A stretch of 46,788 nucleotides of DNA, taken from Candidatus Treponema equifaecale (GTDB lineage: Bacteria; Spirochaetota; Spirochaetia; Treponematales; Treponemataceae). Location of the stretch: positions 1 to 46,788 of the forward strand of contig JAGHUJ010000174.1 of assembly GCA_018064905.1 (NCBI GenBank), read 5' to 3'. The first letter of the stretch is position 1, and each line of letters starts with the position of its first letter. Shown here one piece after another: positions 9,607 to 18,172 of this stretch. Under the pieces are notes generated by a model. It did not search any database. It had not been told where the DNA came from and saw nothing but the letters and a program-made list of their open reading frames with translations. The position numbers and the translations under genes were made by a program.

Positions 9607-11610
9607 TCAATAAAGAAATTTGTTTTCACAGTCAACTGCATTTTTTATTATGTCTTGTTCTTCCGAAGTCAAACAGAATAGTCTGCAGATTTTTTCGTCA
9701 AGCTTGTCATAAAGCAAGTCAATGGAAGCGCTTGCGTTTTCAGAAACAAGCAGATTTACTGACTTAATTATTTCTTCCTGAATTTCTGACGAAACAACTG
9801 GAATCGGAATGCTTTCAATGTGTGCCCTAAGAACTTTTATGGAATTGAATTCTTTCTTGAACAAAAACTGTGCAACCCTTGAATTTAAAATTGCCATGAT
9901 ATACTTGATGTTCATTCCATCGATTTTTGGAATCAGAATGTTACAGCTGTTGAGGGAAAGTGTTTGCTTGTCGTCATAGGCAAAAACCAGCTGACTGCTT
10001 ATGAATCTGTATAAAAGTTTTTCCCGTGCCCGATAAAGTTTTGTTGGAGCCACCTGTTGGAATTTTTCTGGTTCAAAGTTTATGAAATTGCTTGAAGGCT
10101 TTGCACGGTATTTTAATATGTCTGAGCCTTTTAAAATCATTTCATTGTGCTCTGCTTTTTCTGGTTCAATATATTTTTTGTTGTTGCCTGTAACGATTCC
10201 AAGTGCAAAATCTGCGTTTCCTGAAAGAAAATTACGTTCTTTGACGTTTTTAATTTTTTCCAGAATTTTATATTCGTTGTCATTTGCGAGAAAACTGAAG
10301 TAATCTGAAGTGAGTTTTCTTTCTTCCTTTACTTCAAACCGCCTGTTCTTGTCTTCGATAATCATTCCTACCGTAGAATGTGTGTTACAGTTTTTTTCAA
10401 GTCGCAGTATTATGCTGGGACATTGAACTCCGTCAAAGGCATTTCCCAGATATTTTATTTCCTTGATGACTGCTTCATTTAAAATGATTTGTCTGATAAT
10501 TGAATGAGATTTTACATTAAGTATGGCTTCTGGCAAGACAAATGAAAGCTGTCCGTTTTCTTTCAGAAGTTTAAGTGATTGTTCAATGAAAACATCGTAT
10601 GATTCGATTGAAGAATTGGCGGCTGATTTGTATTCTCTTTTTAGTTCCAGAGCTTGTTCTTCTGAAAAATCATAGCCCCAAGGTGGATTTCCGATGATTG
10701 CAGAAAAATCTGATTTTGAAAAGTCAGTCAAATAATCGATTTCTGAAATATGTGATGTGATGAGATTAACCGAAATTTCCGGATATCTTAAGGCCATGTT
10801 TATTCTGGTTATTTTTACGCTTGTTGAGTCTGTATCATTTCCGTATATGTTTTCAAATGGAATTTTTTTTGGTAATTGAAGCAGAAAGTTTCCTGTTCCA
10901 CAGCAAGGATCCAAAATTTTTGAATTTTCATTCAGTGATAATGCTGAAATCAAACGGTTTACAATTTTTGTTGGCGTATAGTATGAACCTGTTGCCTTTC
11001 GTTTTCCAAGGTTTTTGCACGAAATGTAGATAAGTCCAAGGACATCTTCTTTTTCTTCATATTTATAGTCAAAGTTAAACAGGTCAGAATGTAAATTGTA
11101 GAAGCTGAGGGCTGATTCCTTGTCTGAAATCAATGCATCTATAAGTTCATTTTCCCTTAAACTCAAATTCCCAGAAAGATAATCAAGAAATTTTGAATCG
11201 CCTGTTTTACAGTTTTCGTTTCGAGAAAGCATGAAATGAACTGCACAGTCTGCCAGAATGTACCCGATTGTTTCATCTGTAAGCTCTATGTTTTGATTTT
11301 CGATTTTTTTTAAAAGCTGTTGAACTGTCTGAAGGTTTTTACATTCAATTGATACATAGGAATTGTACAGATTGTTCCCTGTCACGAATTTCTTGTTTCT
11401 TCTGCTTTTTAGTGCTTCATTTGTACCTGTTTTTAAATCGTTTTTGATTGAATTTACATAGCTTCTTTCAAAAAAAGGTTTCTGGCTATAATCATATTTT
11501 GGTGTGATTTTACCAAGCTTTATCCAATTTCTTCCTGTTGCAACGGAGATGGAAAGAATGTTGCATAATTCACTTAAATTTACAGAGGATTTTGTGGAAA
11601 AAGTTTGCAT
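9607..11610 (-). CDS. N6-adenine DNA methyltransferase (Eco57I/TaqI-like) with N-terminal HTH
   Basis: A 667-residue protein. Methyltransferase motif I is DPCCGTGNF (Asp234 onward), motif IV is NPPW (308-311, target-adenine pocket), and GSYYTP (208-213) is the usual motif preceding the SAM domain. Residues 12-40 look like a MerR/excisionase-type helix-turn-helix (LCNILSISVATGRNWIKLGK). The C-terminal third, with ILKGSDILKYR and a final SIPIPVVSSEIQ region, matches TaqI-type target-recognition domains. Shine-Dalgarno AAGGAAA lies 7 nt before the ATG. It is convergent with the putative restriction enzyme, so modification of a shared site is the likely role. A type IIG enzyme is less likely because no nuclease motif is seen in its N-terminus. 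Confidence 0.85.
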   Translation of the reverse strand: MQTFSTKSSVNLSELCNILSISVATGRNWIKLGKITPKYDYSQKPFFERSYVNSIKNDLKTGTNEALKSRRNKKFVTGNNLYNSYVSIECKNLQTVQQLLKKIENQNIELTDETIGYILADCAVHFMLSRNENCKTGDSKFLDYLSGNLSLRENELIDALISDKESALSFYNLHSDLFNFDYKYEEKEDVLGLIYISCKNLGKRKATGSYYTPTKIVNRLISALSLNENSKILDPCCGTGNFLLQLPKKIPFENIYGNDTDSTSVKITRINMALRYPEISVNLITSHISEIDYLTDFSKSDFSAIIGNPPWGYDFSEEQALELKREYKSAANSSIESYDVFIEQSLKLLKENGQLSFVLPEAILNVKSHSIIRQIILNEAVIKEIKYLGNAFDGVQCPSIILRLEKNCNTHSTVGMIIEDKNRRFEVKEERKLTSDYFSFLANDNEYKILEKIKNVKERNFLSGNADFALGIVTGNNKKYIEPEKAEHNEMILKGSDILKYRAKPSSNFINFEPEKFQQVAPTKLYRAREKLLYRFISSQLVFAYDDKQTLSLNSCNILIPKIDGMNIKYIMAILNSRVAQFLFKKEFNSIKVLRAHIESIPIPVVSSEIQEEIIKSVNLLVSENASASIDLLYDKLDEKICRLFCLTSEEQDIIKNAVDCENKFLY

Positions 11611-11761
11611 GGGGAATTTTCCTTGTATGTAGGATGTAAAAAATCACTAAATATAGATAACTAAAATATTAATTGTATAATTTAATGAAGTCAATAAACC
11701 CCTGAATCTTGGTCAAAACAATAAAAACCTTACATTCTTGTTATAAATTCACCTTAAATTT

Positions 11762-11790
11762 TTGACAGATAAAAAAATTGGGATTAAAAT
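11762..11790 (+). promoter_or_regulatory. Sigma-70-type promoter of tpiA
   Basis: TTGACA at 11762-11767 and TAAAAT at 11785-11790 are separated by 17 nt. The predicted start is about 30 nt before the tpiA ATG, leaving room for the AAGGAAAG ribosome site at 11817. The rest of 11611-11761 is AT-rich with no gene or clear hairpin. Confidence 0.75.
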
Positions 11791-11828
11791 ATAAGAACAA
11801 ACAAAAGAAATAGCATAAGGAAAGAAAT

Positions 11829-12587
11829 ATGAGATCTAAATATGTAGCTGGAAACTGGAAAATGAACATGGACAAGGCTGGTGCTGTTGCTCTTGCAAAG
11901 GACCTTGTTGAAGCCCTTAAAGATTTTGACGGAAAGTTCATGATTGCACCACCTTATGTTTATCTGGATGCAGTTGCCCAGATTTTGAAAGGCTCAAACA
12001 TCCTTCTTGGTGCTCAGGATATGGCAGCCACAGACAATGGCGCTCACACAGGTGCTGTTTCTGCAAAAATGCTTAAGGATATTGGTGTTCAGACTGTAAT
12101 TCTCGGTCATTCAGAGCGCCGTTACGAATTCTACGAAAGCAATCGTCTCATCAACCGCAAGGTCCTTCAGGCTCTGGAAAACGGTCTTGAAGTTGTGCTT
12201 TGTATTGGTGAACTTTTCTCACAGCGCATTGTTGGCGTTACAGAAGATGTTTGTGAACTTCAGATTCGTGATGGTCTGGCTGGTGTCTCAAATGATCAGC
12301 TTTCTAAAATCACAATCGCTTATGAACCAATCTGGGCTATTGGTACTGGTAAGACGGCAACTCCGGAAGAAGCAGAAAAAGTTCAGGCTTCTGTTCGCGA
12401 AGTAATCGGAAGAATTTTTGGAAAAGAAGCTGCTGGAGAAATCAAGATTCTCTATGGCGGTTCAATGAATGCTTCCAACGCAGACGAACTTCTTGCACAG
12501 CCTGATATTGACGGCGGCTTGATTGGTGGTGCTTCGTTGAAGGCTGAAACTTTCGTGCCTATCTGTAAGAGTTCATTGACAAAATAA
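11829..12587 (+). CDS. tpiA: Triosephosphate isomerase
   Basis: Interconverts glyceraldehyde-3-phosphate and dihydroxyacetone phosphate in glycolysis, in the cytoplasm. The 252-residue length is normal. All catalytic landmarks are present: GNWKMN with Asn9 and Lys11, the electrophilic His94 in LGHSERR, the base Glu166 in YEPIWAIGTG with the following flexible loop, and the phosphate-binding LYGGS near the C-terminus. The start has AAGGAAAG 4 nt upstream and follows a strong promoter. secG lies 62 nt downstream on the same strand and probably shares the transcript. Confidence 0.97.
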   Translation: MRSKYVAGNWKMNMDKAGAVALAKDLVEALKDFDGKFMIAPPYVYLDAVAQILKGSNILLGAQDMAATDNGAHTGAVSAKMLKDIGVQTVILGHSERRYEFYESNRLINRKVLQALENGLEVVLCIGELFSQRIVGVTEDVCELQIRDGLAGVSNDQLSKITIAYEPIWAIGTGKTATPEEAEKVQASVREVIGRIFGKEAAGEIKILYGGSMNASNADELLAQPDIDGGLIGGASLKAETFVPICKSSLTK

Positions 12588-12649
12588 GTTCTCTTCTATA
12601 TCATCAATATACTAATTTTAAATACGTATTTTTTTAGTGGAGAAGAAAA

Positions 12650-13033
12650 ATGAACTCAGTAATTATGGGTGTTCTTTTGGTTGTTTTTGTTATCGTTGCA
12701 GTGCTTCTTGTACTCCTCGTTCTTGTTCAGGATCAGGAAAGCAGCGGAATGGGTGGCTTGCTTGGTGGTGGAAACTCACAGGCTTTCGGTTCACACTCAG
12801 CTTCCGTGTTAACTAAGGCAACTGTTGTTTTTGTTGTTTTGTTCTTTGTTTTGACTTTCGTAATTGCAAAAGCATACACTGTAAAAGGTGATGATACAGC
12901 AAAGGCATTGAATGATCTTGCTGCAGAACAGCAGACAACTGAAACAACTGCTGATGAAGCAACTTCAGAAAAAACTGAGGAATCAGGCAAGTGGTGGAAG
13001 AAGGCTGAAGAAGCTGCTCCTGCTGCTGAGTAA
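12650..13033 (+). CDS. secG: Protein translocase subunit SecG
   Basis: Auxiliary membrane subunit of the SecYEG translocon. Two hydrophobic helices (residues ~4-26 and ~57-78) flank the conserved loop QDQESSGMGGLLGGG containing the GGLGGG-like signature and the AFGS segment. At 127 residues it is longer than a minimal SecG because of a hydrophilic Ala/Glu/Thr-rich C-terminal tail from about residue 85 with two tryptophans (KWWKKAEE). Shine-Dalgarno GGAGAAG precedes the ATG. A hairpin terminator follows. Confidence 0.93.
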   Translation: MNSVIMGVLLVVFVIVAVLLVLLVLVQDQESSGMGGLLGGGNSQAFGSHSASVLTKATVVFVVLFFVLTFVIAKAYTVKGDDTAKALNDLAAEQQTTETTADEATSEKTEESGKWWKKAEEAAPAAE

Positions 13034-13043
13034 TCAAAAAAAT

Positions 13044-13078
13044 GGTGGTTGAGCTAGTCTGAACCACCTTTAATTTTT
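13044..13078 (+). terminator. Rho-independent terminator after secG
   Basis: Arms GGTGGTT (13044-13050) and AACCACC (13062-13068) enclose an 11-nt loop and are followed by TTTAATTTTT. The same stem occurs, inverted, near 43.4 kb. Confidence 0.8.
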
Positions 13079-13101
13079 ATATCAGACATAAGAGGCGTAC
13101 C

Positions 13102-13569
13102 GTGTTGTTGAATGAGATTTTTCCAAAGGAAACTATCGTTGTTGAGCTTGAAAGCACGGAAAAGGACGAGCTTTTTGAAGAGCTTGTTGAAGTAATTCAC
13201 TCTTATTGTCCTCAAATGGATAGAAGCCAGGCTTTGGCTATTTTAAACGAGCGTGAGTCCAAGATGACTACAGGCATTATGCATAATGTAGGAATCCCTC
13301 ACGCTCTTATTCCTTCTATGAACAAAACTGTCGGTGCAATTGGTATTTCAAAAGACGGCATCGACTACGATTCTTTGGACAAGGCTCCGGTTCACGTTGT
13401 TTTCATGCTTGTGGGTTCAGACTCAGACACAGAGCATCATATTCAGATTTTAAAAAGCCTTGCAACTGTTCTTCAAATTCCAAATTTTGTAGAAAATGTG
13501 TTAAAATGTAATTCAGCTTCAGAAGTCTATAAATTCATTCAGACTTCCGAAGAATCACTTGAAAACTAA
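13102..13569 (+). CDS. PTS EIIA component of fructose/nitrogen type (PtsN-like)
   Basis: A 155-residue single-domain EIIA of the fructose/mannitol (type 2) family. The phosphorylatable His is His67 in NVGIPHAL, preceded by the family motif of a Glu-Arg-Glu helix (LNERESKMTTGI). GTG is the start, with AGAGG 7-11 nt upstream. No PTS permease is near, so a regulatory PtsN-like role is more likely than sugar uptake; that is inference. It lies 14 nt before the V-ATPase genes and is likely in their transcript, which would place a phosphorelay protein at the head of an ATPase operon. Confidence 0.85.
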   Translation: MLLNEIFPKETIVVELESTEKDELFEELVEVIHSYCPQMDRSQALAILNERESKMTTGIMHNVGIPHALIPSMNKTVGAIGISKDGIDYDSLDKAPVHVVFMLVGSDSDTEHHIQILKSLATVLQIPNFVENVLKCNSASEVYKFIQTSEESLEN

Positions 13570-13583
13570 AATCGAGGTAGGCT

Positions 13584-13889
13584 ATGGCTGAACAGGAAGT
13601 TAATACAATCAATCATCTGCTGGAAGTTGAACAGAATGCACAGGCCATGATTCAGTCGGCACAGATTGATGCTGATAAAAAAATCTCTGTGGCAAAGGCT
13701 CAGGCTGATTCAGAATTCAAAGCGCAGTTTGAAAAAATCGTTGCAGAAAACGAAAAATCTTTTGAAGAAAAATCTGCAGCCGCAACTGCTGCCGGTGAAG
13801 CTCAGATAAAAGAATATAAAGAAAAAATTTCTTCAGCAAATCTGGATTTTTCCGCATTCAATCAGTTGTTGGATAAAATCTTGGCATAG
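13584..13889 (+). CDS. V-type ATPase subunit G/H-like coiled-coil protein
   Basis: A 101-residue protein made almost wholly of charged, Ala/Glu/Lys/Gln-rich helix with no membrane segment. Its size, the N-terminal half reading like the peripheral-stalk G (AtpH) subunit (INHLLEVEQNAQAMIQSA), and its position as first gene of the ATPase operon support a stalk subunit pairing with subunit E. GAGG precedes the ATG. Assignment is by composition and context rather than a catalytic motif, so other short coiled-coil proteins cannot be excluded. Confidence 0.7.
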   Translation: MAEQEVNTINHLLEVEQNAQAMIQSAQIDADKKISVAKAQADSEFKAQFEKIVAENEKSFEEKSAAATAAGEAQIKEYKEKISSANLDFSAFNQLLDKILA

Positions 13890-13901
13890 CAGGAGCTGCG
13901 T

Positions 13902-14765
13902 ATGATGGACTCTTCTGCTGCTTCAGCTTTTGTTTATGCAAAGGCAAGTGGGCTCCTAAAAAAATCCTTTACTGGTGCAAATGCCAATAAACTTTTCTCA
14001 GCAAAATCTCTAAAAGAACTTTATACTCTGCTTTTTGAAGGTGATGTTCCGGCTATTCCAGAAAACCTTCTGGCCAAGGAAATTGAAGTTAAGGCTGCCG
14101 AAAATTTTGATCAGCAGTACAATTCTCTTCTTTCATATTTTGTAAATCCAGAGCCGATTCTTTCAGAAATCATCAAATTTTATGAGTACGAAAATTCTGG
14201 AATCAGTGATCCGGAACAGGACAGGATCCATGTTATGAATTTGTGGACTGCTGCAGAAAAACTTCCGGGCGATGACAGAAAAAATCTTGAAAAACTTTTT
14301 AAGACTGAGATTTCATTCAAAAATATTCTTTGGGCTCTTCGTCTTAAGGTTTATTATCAGATGACTGAGGATGAAATTAAAGAGCATCTGGTTTATTCTC
14401 AGAAATTTCATTCAAAGTCAGATATTCTTGCTAAAGAGGCTATGGAAATTCTGGGCAAGGACATAGGTTCCTATGATGACTGGAAAAGCTGGAAATACGC
14501 TCAATTCCTTAATCCTCACGAAGAAGGCGTTATTTGGGAAATTGATCCATGCTGGATTGAACGCGCCGTAAAAAATTATCTGAACAAATTTTATCAGCAT
14601 TCATTCCATAAGGATCCAATGAGTGTGACAAGCTTTGTTTCTTGGTTTAAAATAAAGCAATACGAGCTGGACTGCATCAGAACGGCGGCGGAAGGTCTTC
14701 GTCTTGATGTGGATTCTGAAAAAGTTAAGGAAGCTGCAGGGTTTTCTGAGGCTTCTTCAAAGTAA
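13902..14765 (+). CDS. V-type ATPase subunit C (AC39/d family)
   Basis: A 287-residue protein that forms the socket coupling the central stalk to the K-ring. The early segment AKASGLLKKSFTGANANKL followed by KSLKELYTLLF is typical of the AC39/NtpC family. No transmembrane helices are seen. AGGAG lies about 8 nt before the first of two adjacent ATGs (13902, 13905). The gene falls between the G-like and I subunits with short gaps, as expected for a single operon. It is shorter than many family members (about 330-350 residues), which may reflect a compact spirochaetal form. Confidence 0.8.
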   Translation: MMDSSAASAFVYAKASGLLKKSFTGANANKLFSAKSLKELYTLLFEGDVPAIPENLLAKEIEVKAAENFDQQYNSLLSYFVNPEPILSEIIKFYEYENSGISDPEQDRIHVMNLWTAAEKLPGDDRKNLEKLFKTEISFKNILWALRLKVYYQMTEDEIKEHLVYSQKFHSKSDILAKEAMEILGKDIGSYDDWKSWKYAQFLNPHEEGVIWEIDPCWIERAVKNYLNKFYQHSFHKDPMSVTSFVSWFKIKQYELDCIRTAAEGLRLDVDSEKVKEAAGFSEASSK

Positions 14766-14778
14766 AGGACGGTAAAAT

Positions 14779-16767
14779 ATGGCTAGAACAACTCCAATGC
14801 GTTTAGTTGAATTGATGGTGTTGAAGCAGGATATTGCTTCTGTCCTTGAATTCTTGGGAAAGAAGGGCAACTTTCAGTTCCAGGATAAAAAATCTTCATC
14901 ATCTTCAGACAAAGAAAAAAAAGAGCAGCCACAGAATATTGACGGCGACATTTTTGACAATCTTCAGTCGGCAAAAAATTTCTTAGGTGCTCAGGACATA
15001 ACAACAGAAAATCTCTCCGCAGCTTCTCGTCCAACAGAACAGGACAGAGAAACCGCAAATAAATTCCTTGGTGATGTTACGGAGCTTACTCAGCGCGAAA
15101 ACAGGGCCGTTCAGGAATTGAACCGTGTAAAGGATGCTTTTGAGGAAGCCAAGTCTTTTGCAAATCTTAAGGTTGCCTTCTCTGAATTGGATCATCTTTC
15201 ATTCCTTTCTCTAAAAATTGGAAAAATCGATCCAAAGGTTTTTGATGAACTTAAATTTGCTGTTGGAGAACGAGCTGTAATCATTGCTTTGGGTGAAGAC
15301 AAGAGCAGAGTCCTTGCGGCAAGTTCTAAAAAAGCCCGCTTCTCACTTGATACAGAGCTTAAGAACTATGGTTTTGTGCCAATGGAAATTCCACAGGACT
15401 TTAAGGGAATTCCGGATGATGTTCTTGAAAGCCTGGGCAAGCAGCTGGAAGAAGCTGAAAAAGCATACAAGCTCATCGATGAAGAAAAGCACAATATGGC
15501 TGTGACTCATCAGGACTTGCTCACAAATCTTCTGGCATCTTTTGCAATCGGCAAGCAGATCACTGAAGTTCAGAATAAGCTGGAAGCTACAAGCCTTGTC
15601 TACAGAATTACAGGCTGGATTCCAGAAAGCTATACTCACGACATGATGAAGGATCTGGACAAGCTTACTGCCGGACGTACTGCCATCAGAATTTACCAGC
15701 CTAGGGAAGTTCCAGCAGTAATCAACGGTACTGAACAGGTTCCGGTTCGCCTTAAGCATGGAAAACTTGTTGGTGCTTTTGAAAGAATGATTTTCAGCTA
15801 TGGTTCGCCTGTTTACGGTGCCATTGATCCAACTCCGTTCGTAGCTTTGTTCTTCACTTTGCTCTTTGGAATTATGTTCGGTGATGCAGGACAGGGCTTG
15901 GTTTTCCTTCTGATGGGAATTCTCATGGCTGCAAAGATTGTAAAAGTCGGCGGCTGGAACAAATTTGCTCCAATTTTTATGGCAATCGGTTGTTCCAGCA
16001 TGATAATGGGTCTTTTGAACGGTGAATTCTTTGGAAATGAAACACTTCTTGAACCATTCTCGCGATTTGTAACTGGACTTTTCGGTGAACCAAGAAATCA
16101 GATTCTTCACCTTATGCCAAATGAAGGAATGGCTTCCATTGTAAGAATGTTCATCTTCTTTGGTGTTACTGTTGGTGTTGGTTTCTTCATCAACTCTATC
16201 GGTCTTATCATCAACATTGCAAACAACTTCATTCTTGGTAAGCCTGGTAAAGCTGTATTTGGAAAGAACGGAATTTCTGGTTCCATTTTCTTCTGGTATG
16301 TGATCGTAATGGCAATCAGAATTGCAGCTTTTGGTCATTCAATAAATGCTTTTGACGGTGTGTTTATTGTTGTAACTCTTCTTGCCACAGCTTTTGCAGA
16401 ACCTTTGATCCGGCTTACAGAAGGACACAGACCTGTGTTTGAAAACGGACTTTTTGTTGGCGTGATTGAAGGCATAGTTGAAGTGCTTGAAACTGTAATC
16501 AGCTATATGTCAAATACAATCAGCTTTGTTCGTGTTGGTGCCTTCGGTTTGGCACACGCAGTCCTTGGCTTCATCATTATGACCATGACAGAAATGGCAG
16601 GTCCTGCTGGAATCGTGGTTATGATTGTTGGAAACGGAATCGTAGTTGTTCTTGAAGGAATGATCGTTGCAATTCAGGTTATCCGATTGCAGTATTACGA
16701 ATTCTTCTCTAAATTCTTCAACGAGACAGGCCGTGAGTTCGCTCCGTTCTGTTTTGAAATAAAGTAA
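14779..16767 (+). CDS. V-type ATPase subunit I (a-subunit)
   Basis: Membrane stator subunit providing the ion half-channels. The 662-residue protein has a soluble, coiled-coil-rich N-terminal half (to about residue 330) and a C-terminal half with about seven hydrophobic helices. The conserved motifs ATPFVALFFTLLFG-like (seen as DPTPFVALFFTLLFG), MFGDAGQG and SFVRVGAFGLAHA are present; the last contains the channel Arg facing the K-ring carboxylate. GGAC and AAAGG-like bases precede the ATG. It is followed by the K subunit gene. Confidence 0.93.
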   Translation: MARTTPMRLVELMVLKQDIASVLEFLGKKGNFQFQDKKSSSSSDKEKKEQPQNIDGDIFDNLQSAKNFLGAQDITTENLSAASRPTEQDRETANKFLGDVTELTQRENRAVQELNRVKDAFEEAKSFANLKVAFSELDHLSFLSLKIGKIDPKVFDELKFAVGERAVIIALGEDKSRVLAASSKKARFSLDTELKNYGFVPMEIPQDFKGIPDDVLESLGKQLEEAEKAYKLIDEEKHNMAVTHQDLLTNLLASFAIGKQITEVQNKLEATSLVYRITGWIPESYTHDMMKDLDKLTAGRTAIRIYQPREVPAVINGTEQVPVRLKHGKLVGAFERMIFSYGSPVYGAIDPTPFVALFFTLLFGIMFGDAGQGLVFLLMGILMAAKIVKVGGWNKFAPIFMAIGCSSMIMGLLNGEFFGNETLLEPFSRFVTGLFGEPRNQILHLMPNEGMASIVRMFIFFGVTVGVGFFINSIGLIINIANNFILGKPGKAVFGKNGISGSIFFWYVIVMAIRIAAFGHSINAFDGVFIVVTLLATAFAEPLIRLTEGHRPVFENGLFVGVIEGIVEVLETVISYMSNTISFVRVGAFGLAHAVLGFIIMTMTEMAGPAGIVVMIVGNGIVVVLEGMIVAIQVIRLQYYEFFSKFFNETGREFAPFCFEIK

Positions 16768-16813
16768 ATTAATGGAAACTGAGTTTCAGTTCCTTATAAA
16801 AAGAGGTTTTATT

Positions 16814-17170
16814 ATGAGCAAAAAATTCATGGTAATCGCTGCATTGCTTACAGGCTTTGCAATTTTTGGTGCAGTTGCACAGGAAGCAGCTGCTGAACCA
16901 CAGGCTGTTGCAACAGAAGCAACTGTAGAAGAAGCTGCTCCAGCTGAAACAGCATCATCTTCTGCAGGCTTTAAGTATATTGCTGCTGGTCTTGCTGTAG
17001 GTCTTGCTTGTATCGCAGGTGGTATCGCCGTAGGTAAAATCGGTGCCGCAGCTATGGGTGCAATGAGTGAAAATGCTGAACTTTCAGGTAAGGCACTTCC
17101 ATTCGTAGGTCTTGCTGAAGGTATCTGTCTCTGGGGCTTCCTGGTAGCTCTTTTGATCATCATTTTGTAA
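16814..17170 (+). CDS. V-type ATPase subunit K (proteolipid ring subunit) with N-terminal signal peptide
   Basis: Rotor ring subunit carrying the coupling ion. The start at 16814 is preferred to ATG 16772 because AAAGAGG lies 7-8 nt upstream and the product then begins with a classical signal peptide (MSKKFMVIAALLTGFAIFG, predicted cleavage after AVAQ). A ~30-residue Ala/Glu/Pro-rich segment follows, then two transmembrane helices: a Gly-rich one (AAGLAVGLACIAGGIAVGKIG) and one with the essential Glu in FVGLAEGICLWGF. The 118-residue protein is thus a single-hairpin c-subunit, not the four-helix NtpK type. Ion specificity (Na+ or H+) cannot be decided here. Confidence 0.9.
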   Translation: MSKKFMVIAALLTGFAIFGAVAQEAAAEPQAVATEATVEEAAPAETASSSAGFKYIAAGLAVGLACIAGGIAVGKIGAAAMGAMSENAELSGKALPFVGLAEGICLWGFLVALLIIIL

Positions 17171-17188
17171 TAAGAAGGCGCAAATTAA

Positions 17189-17521
17189 ATGGAATATTAT
17201 GTAATTGCAGAAAGAGAGCTGATTCTCGGTTTTAAGCTTGCAGGTGTTGACGGCAGCATTGCCTTGAACAGAACTGAAGCCCTTGCTGCATTCAACCGTG
17301 TTACCGGACGTGGTGGTACGGAATCAGTTCCAGTTGATGAGCGCCCAAAAATTTTGATTCTGACTGAAGAAGTTTCTGCCATGCTGGAGGATGAAGTTCT
17401 GGCCTGGCAGAAGGGCAGTCAGTACCCGTTGATTGTAGAAATTCCTGGAATTCACGGACATTTGGAAGGAAAAAAATCTTTGACAGATGCAATTCGTGAA
17501 GCTGTCGGAATTTCGGTTTAA
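17189..17521 (+). CDS. V-type ATPase subunit F
   Basis: A small central-stalk subunit regulating rotation. The 110-residue protein shows the family pattern: an N-terminal strand with GFKLAGV, a central strand KILILTEEVSAML, a PLIVEIPG strand, and a C-terminal GKKSLTDAIREAVGI helix. The gene follows K by 18 nt with an AAGAAGG ribosome site, and precedes E by 12 nt. Confidence 0.9.
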   Translation: MEYYVIAERELILGFKLAGVDGSIALNRTEALAAFNRVTGRGGTESVPVDERPKILILTEEVSAMLEDEVLAWQKGSQYPLIVEIPGIHGHLEGKKSLTDAIREAVGISV

Positions 17522-17533
17522 GTTGGAAATTGT

Positions 17534-18172
17534 ATGGAAGAATTAAGAACTACCGAAATACTTGATAAAGAAATTGAAGCTGATGCCCGCAAAAAGGCAG
17601 AAAAAATTCTCGCAAAAGCTGAAGAAGAATGTGCTCGTGTGCTTGCAGAAGTTTCTGACCGTGTGAATGAAGCATCAAGACAGAAAGAAGAGTATTACAA
17701 AGAAAAATTGGCTCATTTTGAGAAGAATGTTGAGGCAGCTCTTCCACTTGAAAAAGAACGTTTCCTTATTTCGTTCTATGCAGATTCTGTTTCAAAGGCT
17801 TTCAACGCCTATCTTAAGGAACTTGGTGAAGAAAAGCGCCTTGGTCTGATTTCTAAACGAATTGAAAAAATCTCTCAGGTTCTGCTTGAGAAAAAAATAA
17901 ATGCATCTGTATTTGGCTTTGAAAAGTCAGCAGCTGAAAAAATGCTTAAATCATCAGCTGTAAAAAATCTTGCTTCAGTGGCAGATACTTCCTTTGAAAA
18001 ATCTGGAGAAGAAGCCTGCGACGGTAATGATTTTCATGAGGGAATCATTCTTGAAGCCGAGGACAAGTCCTTCCGCGTAAGACTTACTGTGGATCAGCTT
18101 GTGCGCGAAATCAAAGACCAGTACAGCAATGAACTTGCAACAACTCTGTTTGGCGGGAGGTTGCCGGAATGA
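17534..18172 (+). CDS. V-type ATPase subunit E
   Basis: Peripheral-stalk subunit. The first ~90 of 212 residues are a charged helix rich in Lys/Glu/Ala ([20 protein letters not shown]), suited to coiled-coil pairing with the G-like subunit; the rest is a mixed domain ending with the usual [14 protein letters not shown] and a terminal GRLPE. Its stop codon overlaps the start of the A subunit (ATGA at 18169-18172), indicating translational coupling. Confidence 0.85.
   Translation: MEELRTTEILDKEIEADARKKAEKILAKAEEECARVLAEVSDRVNEASRQKEEYYKEKLAHFEKNVEAALPLEKERFLISFYADSVSKAFNAYLKELGEEKRLGLISKRIEKISQVLLEKKINASVFGFEKSAAEKMLKSSAVKNLASVADTSFEKSGEEACDGNDFHEGIILEAEDKSFRVRLTVDQLVREIKDQYSNELATTLFGGRLPE

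Noticed and set aside
12588-12649. Terminator between tpiA and secG
   Set aside because: Only AAATACGTATTT with no loop is present; a transcription stop is not supported.
15343-16338. Long minus-strand frame of 331 residues
   Set aside because: It lies inside the V-ATPase subunit I gene in a shadow frame, with His/Ser/Asn-rich composition and no domain.
16772-16813. Earlier ATG for subunit K
   Set aside because: It has no ribosome site and would put a hydrophilic leader before an otherwise typical signal peptide.
16786-17163. Minus-strand Ala/Pro-rich frame
   Set aside because: It is a shadow of subunit K, caused by Ala-rich codons.
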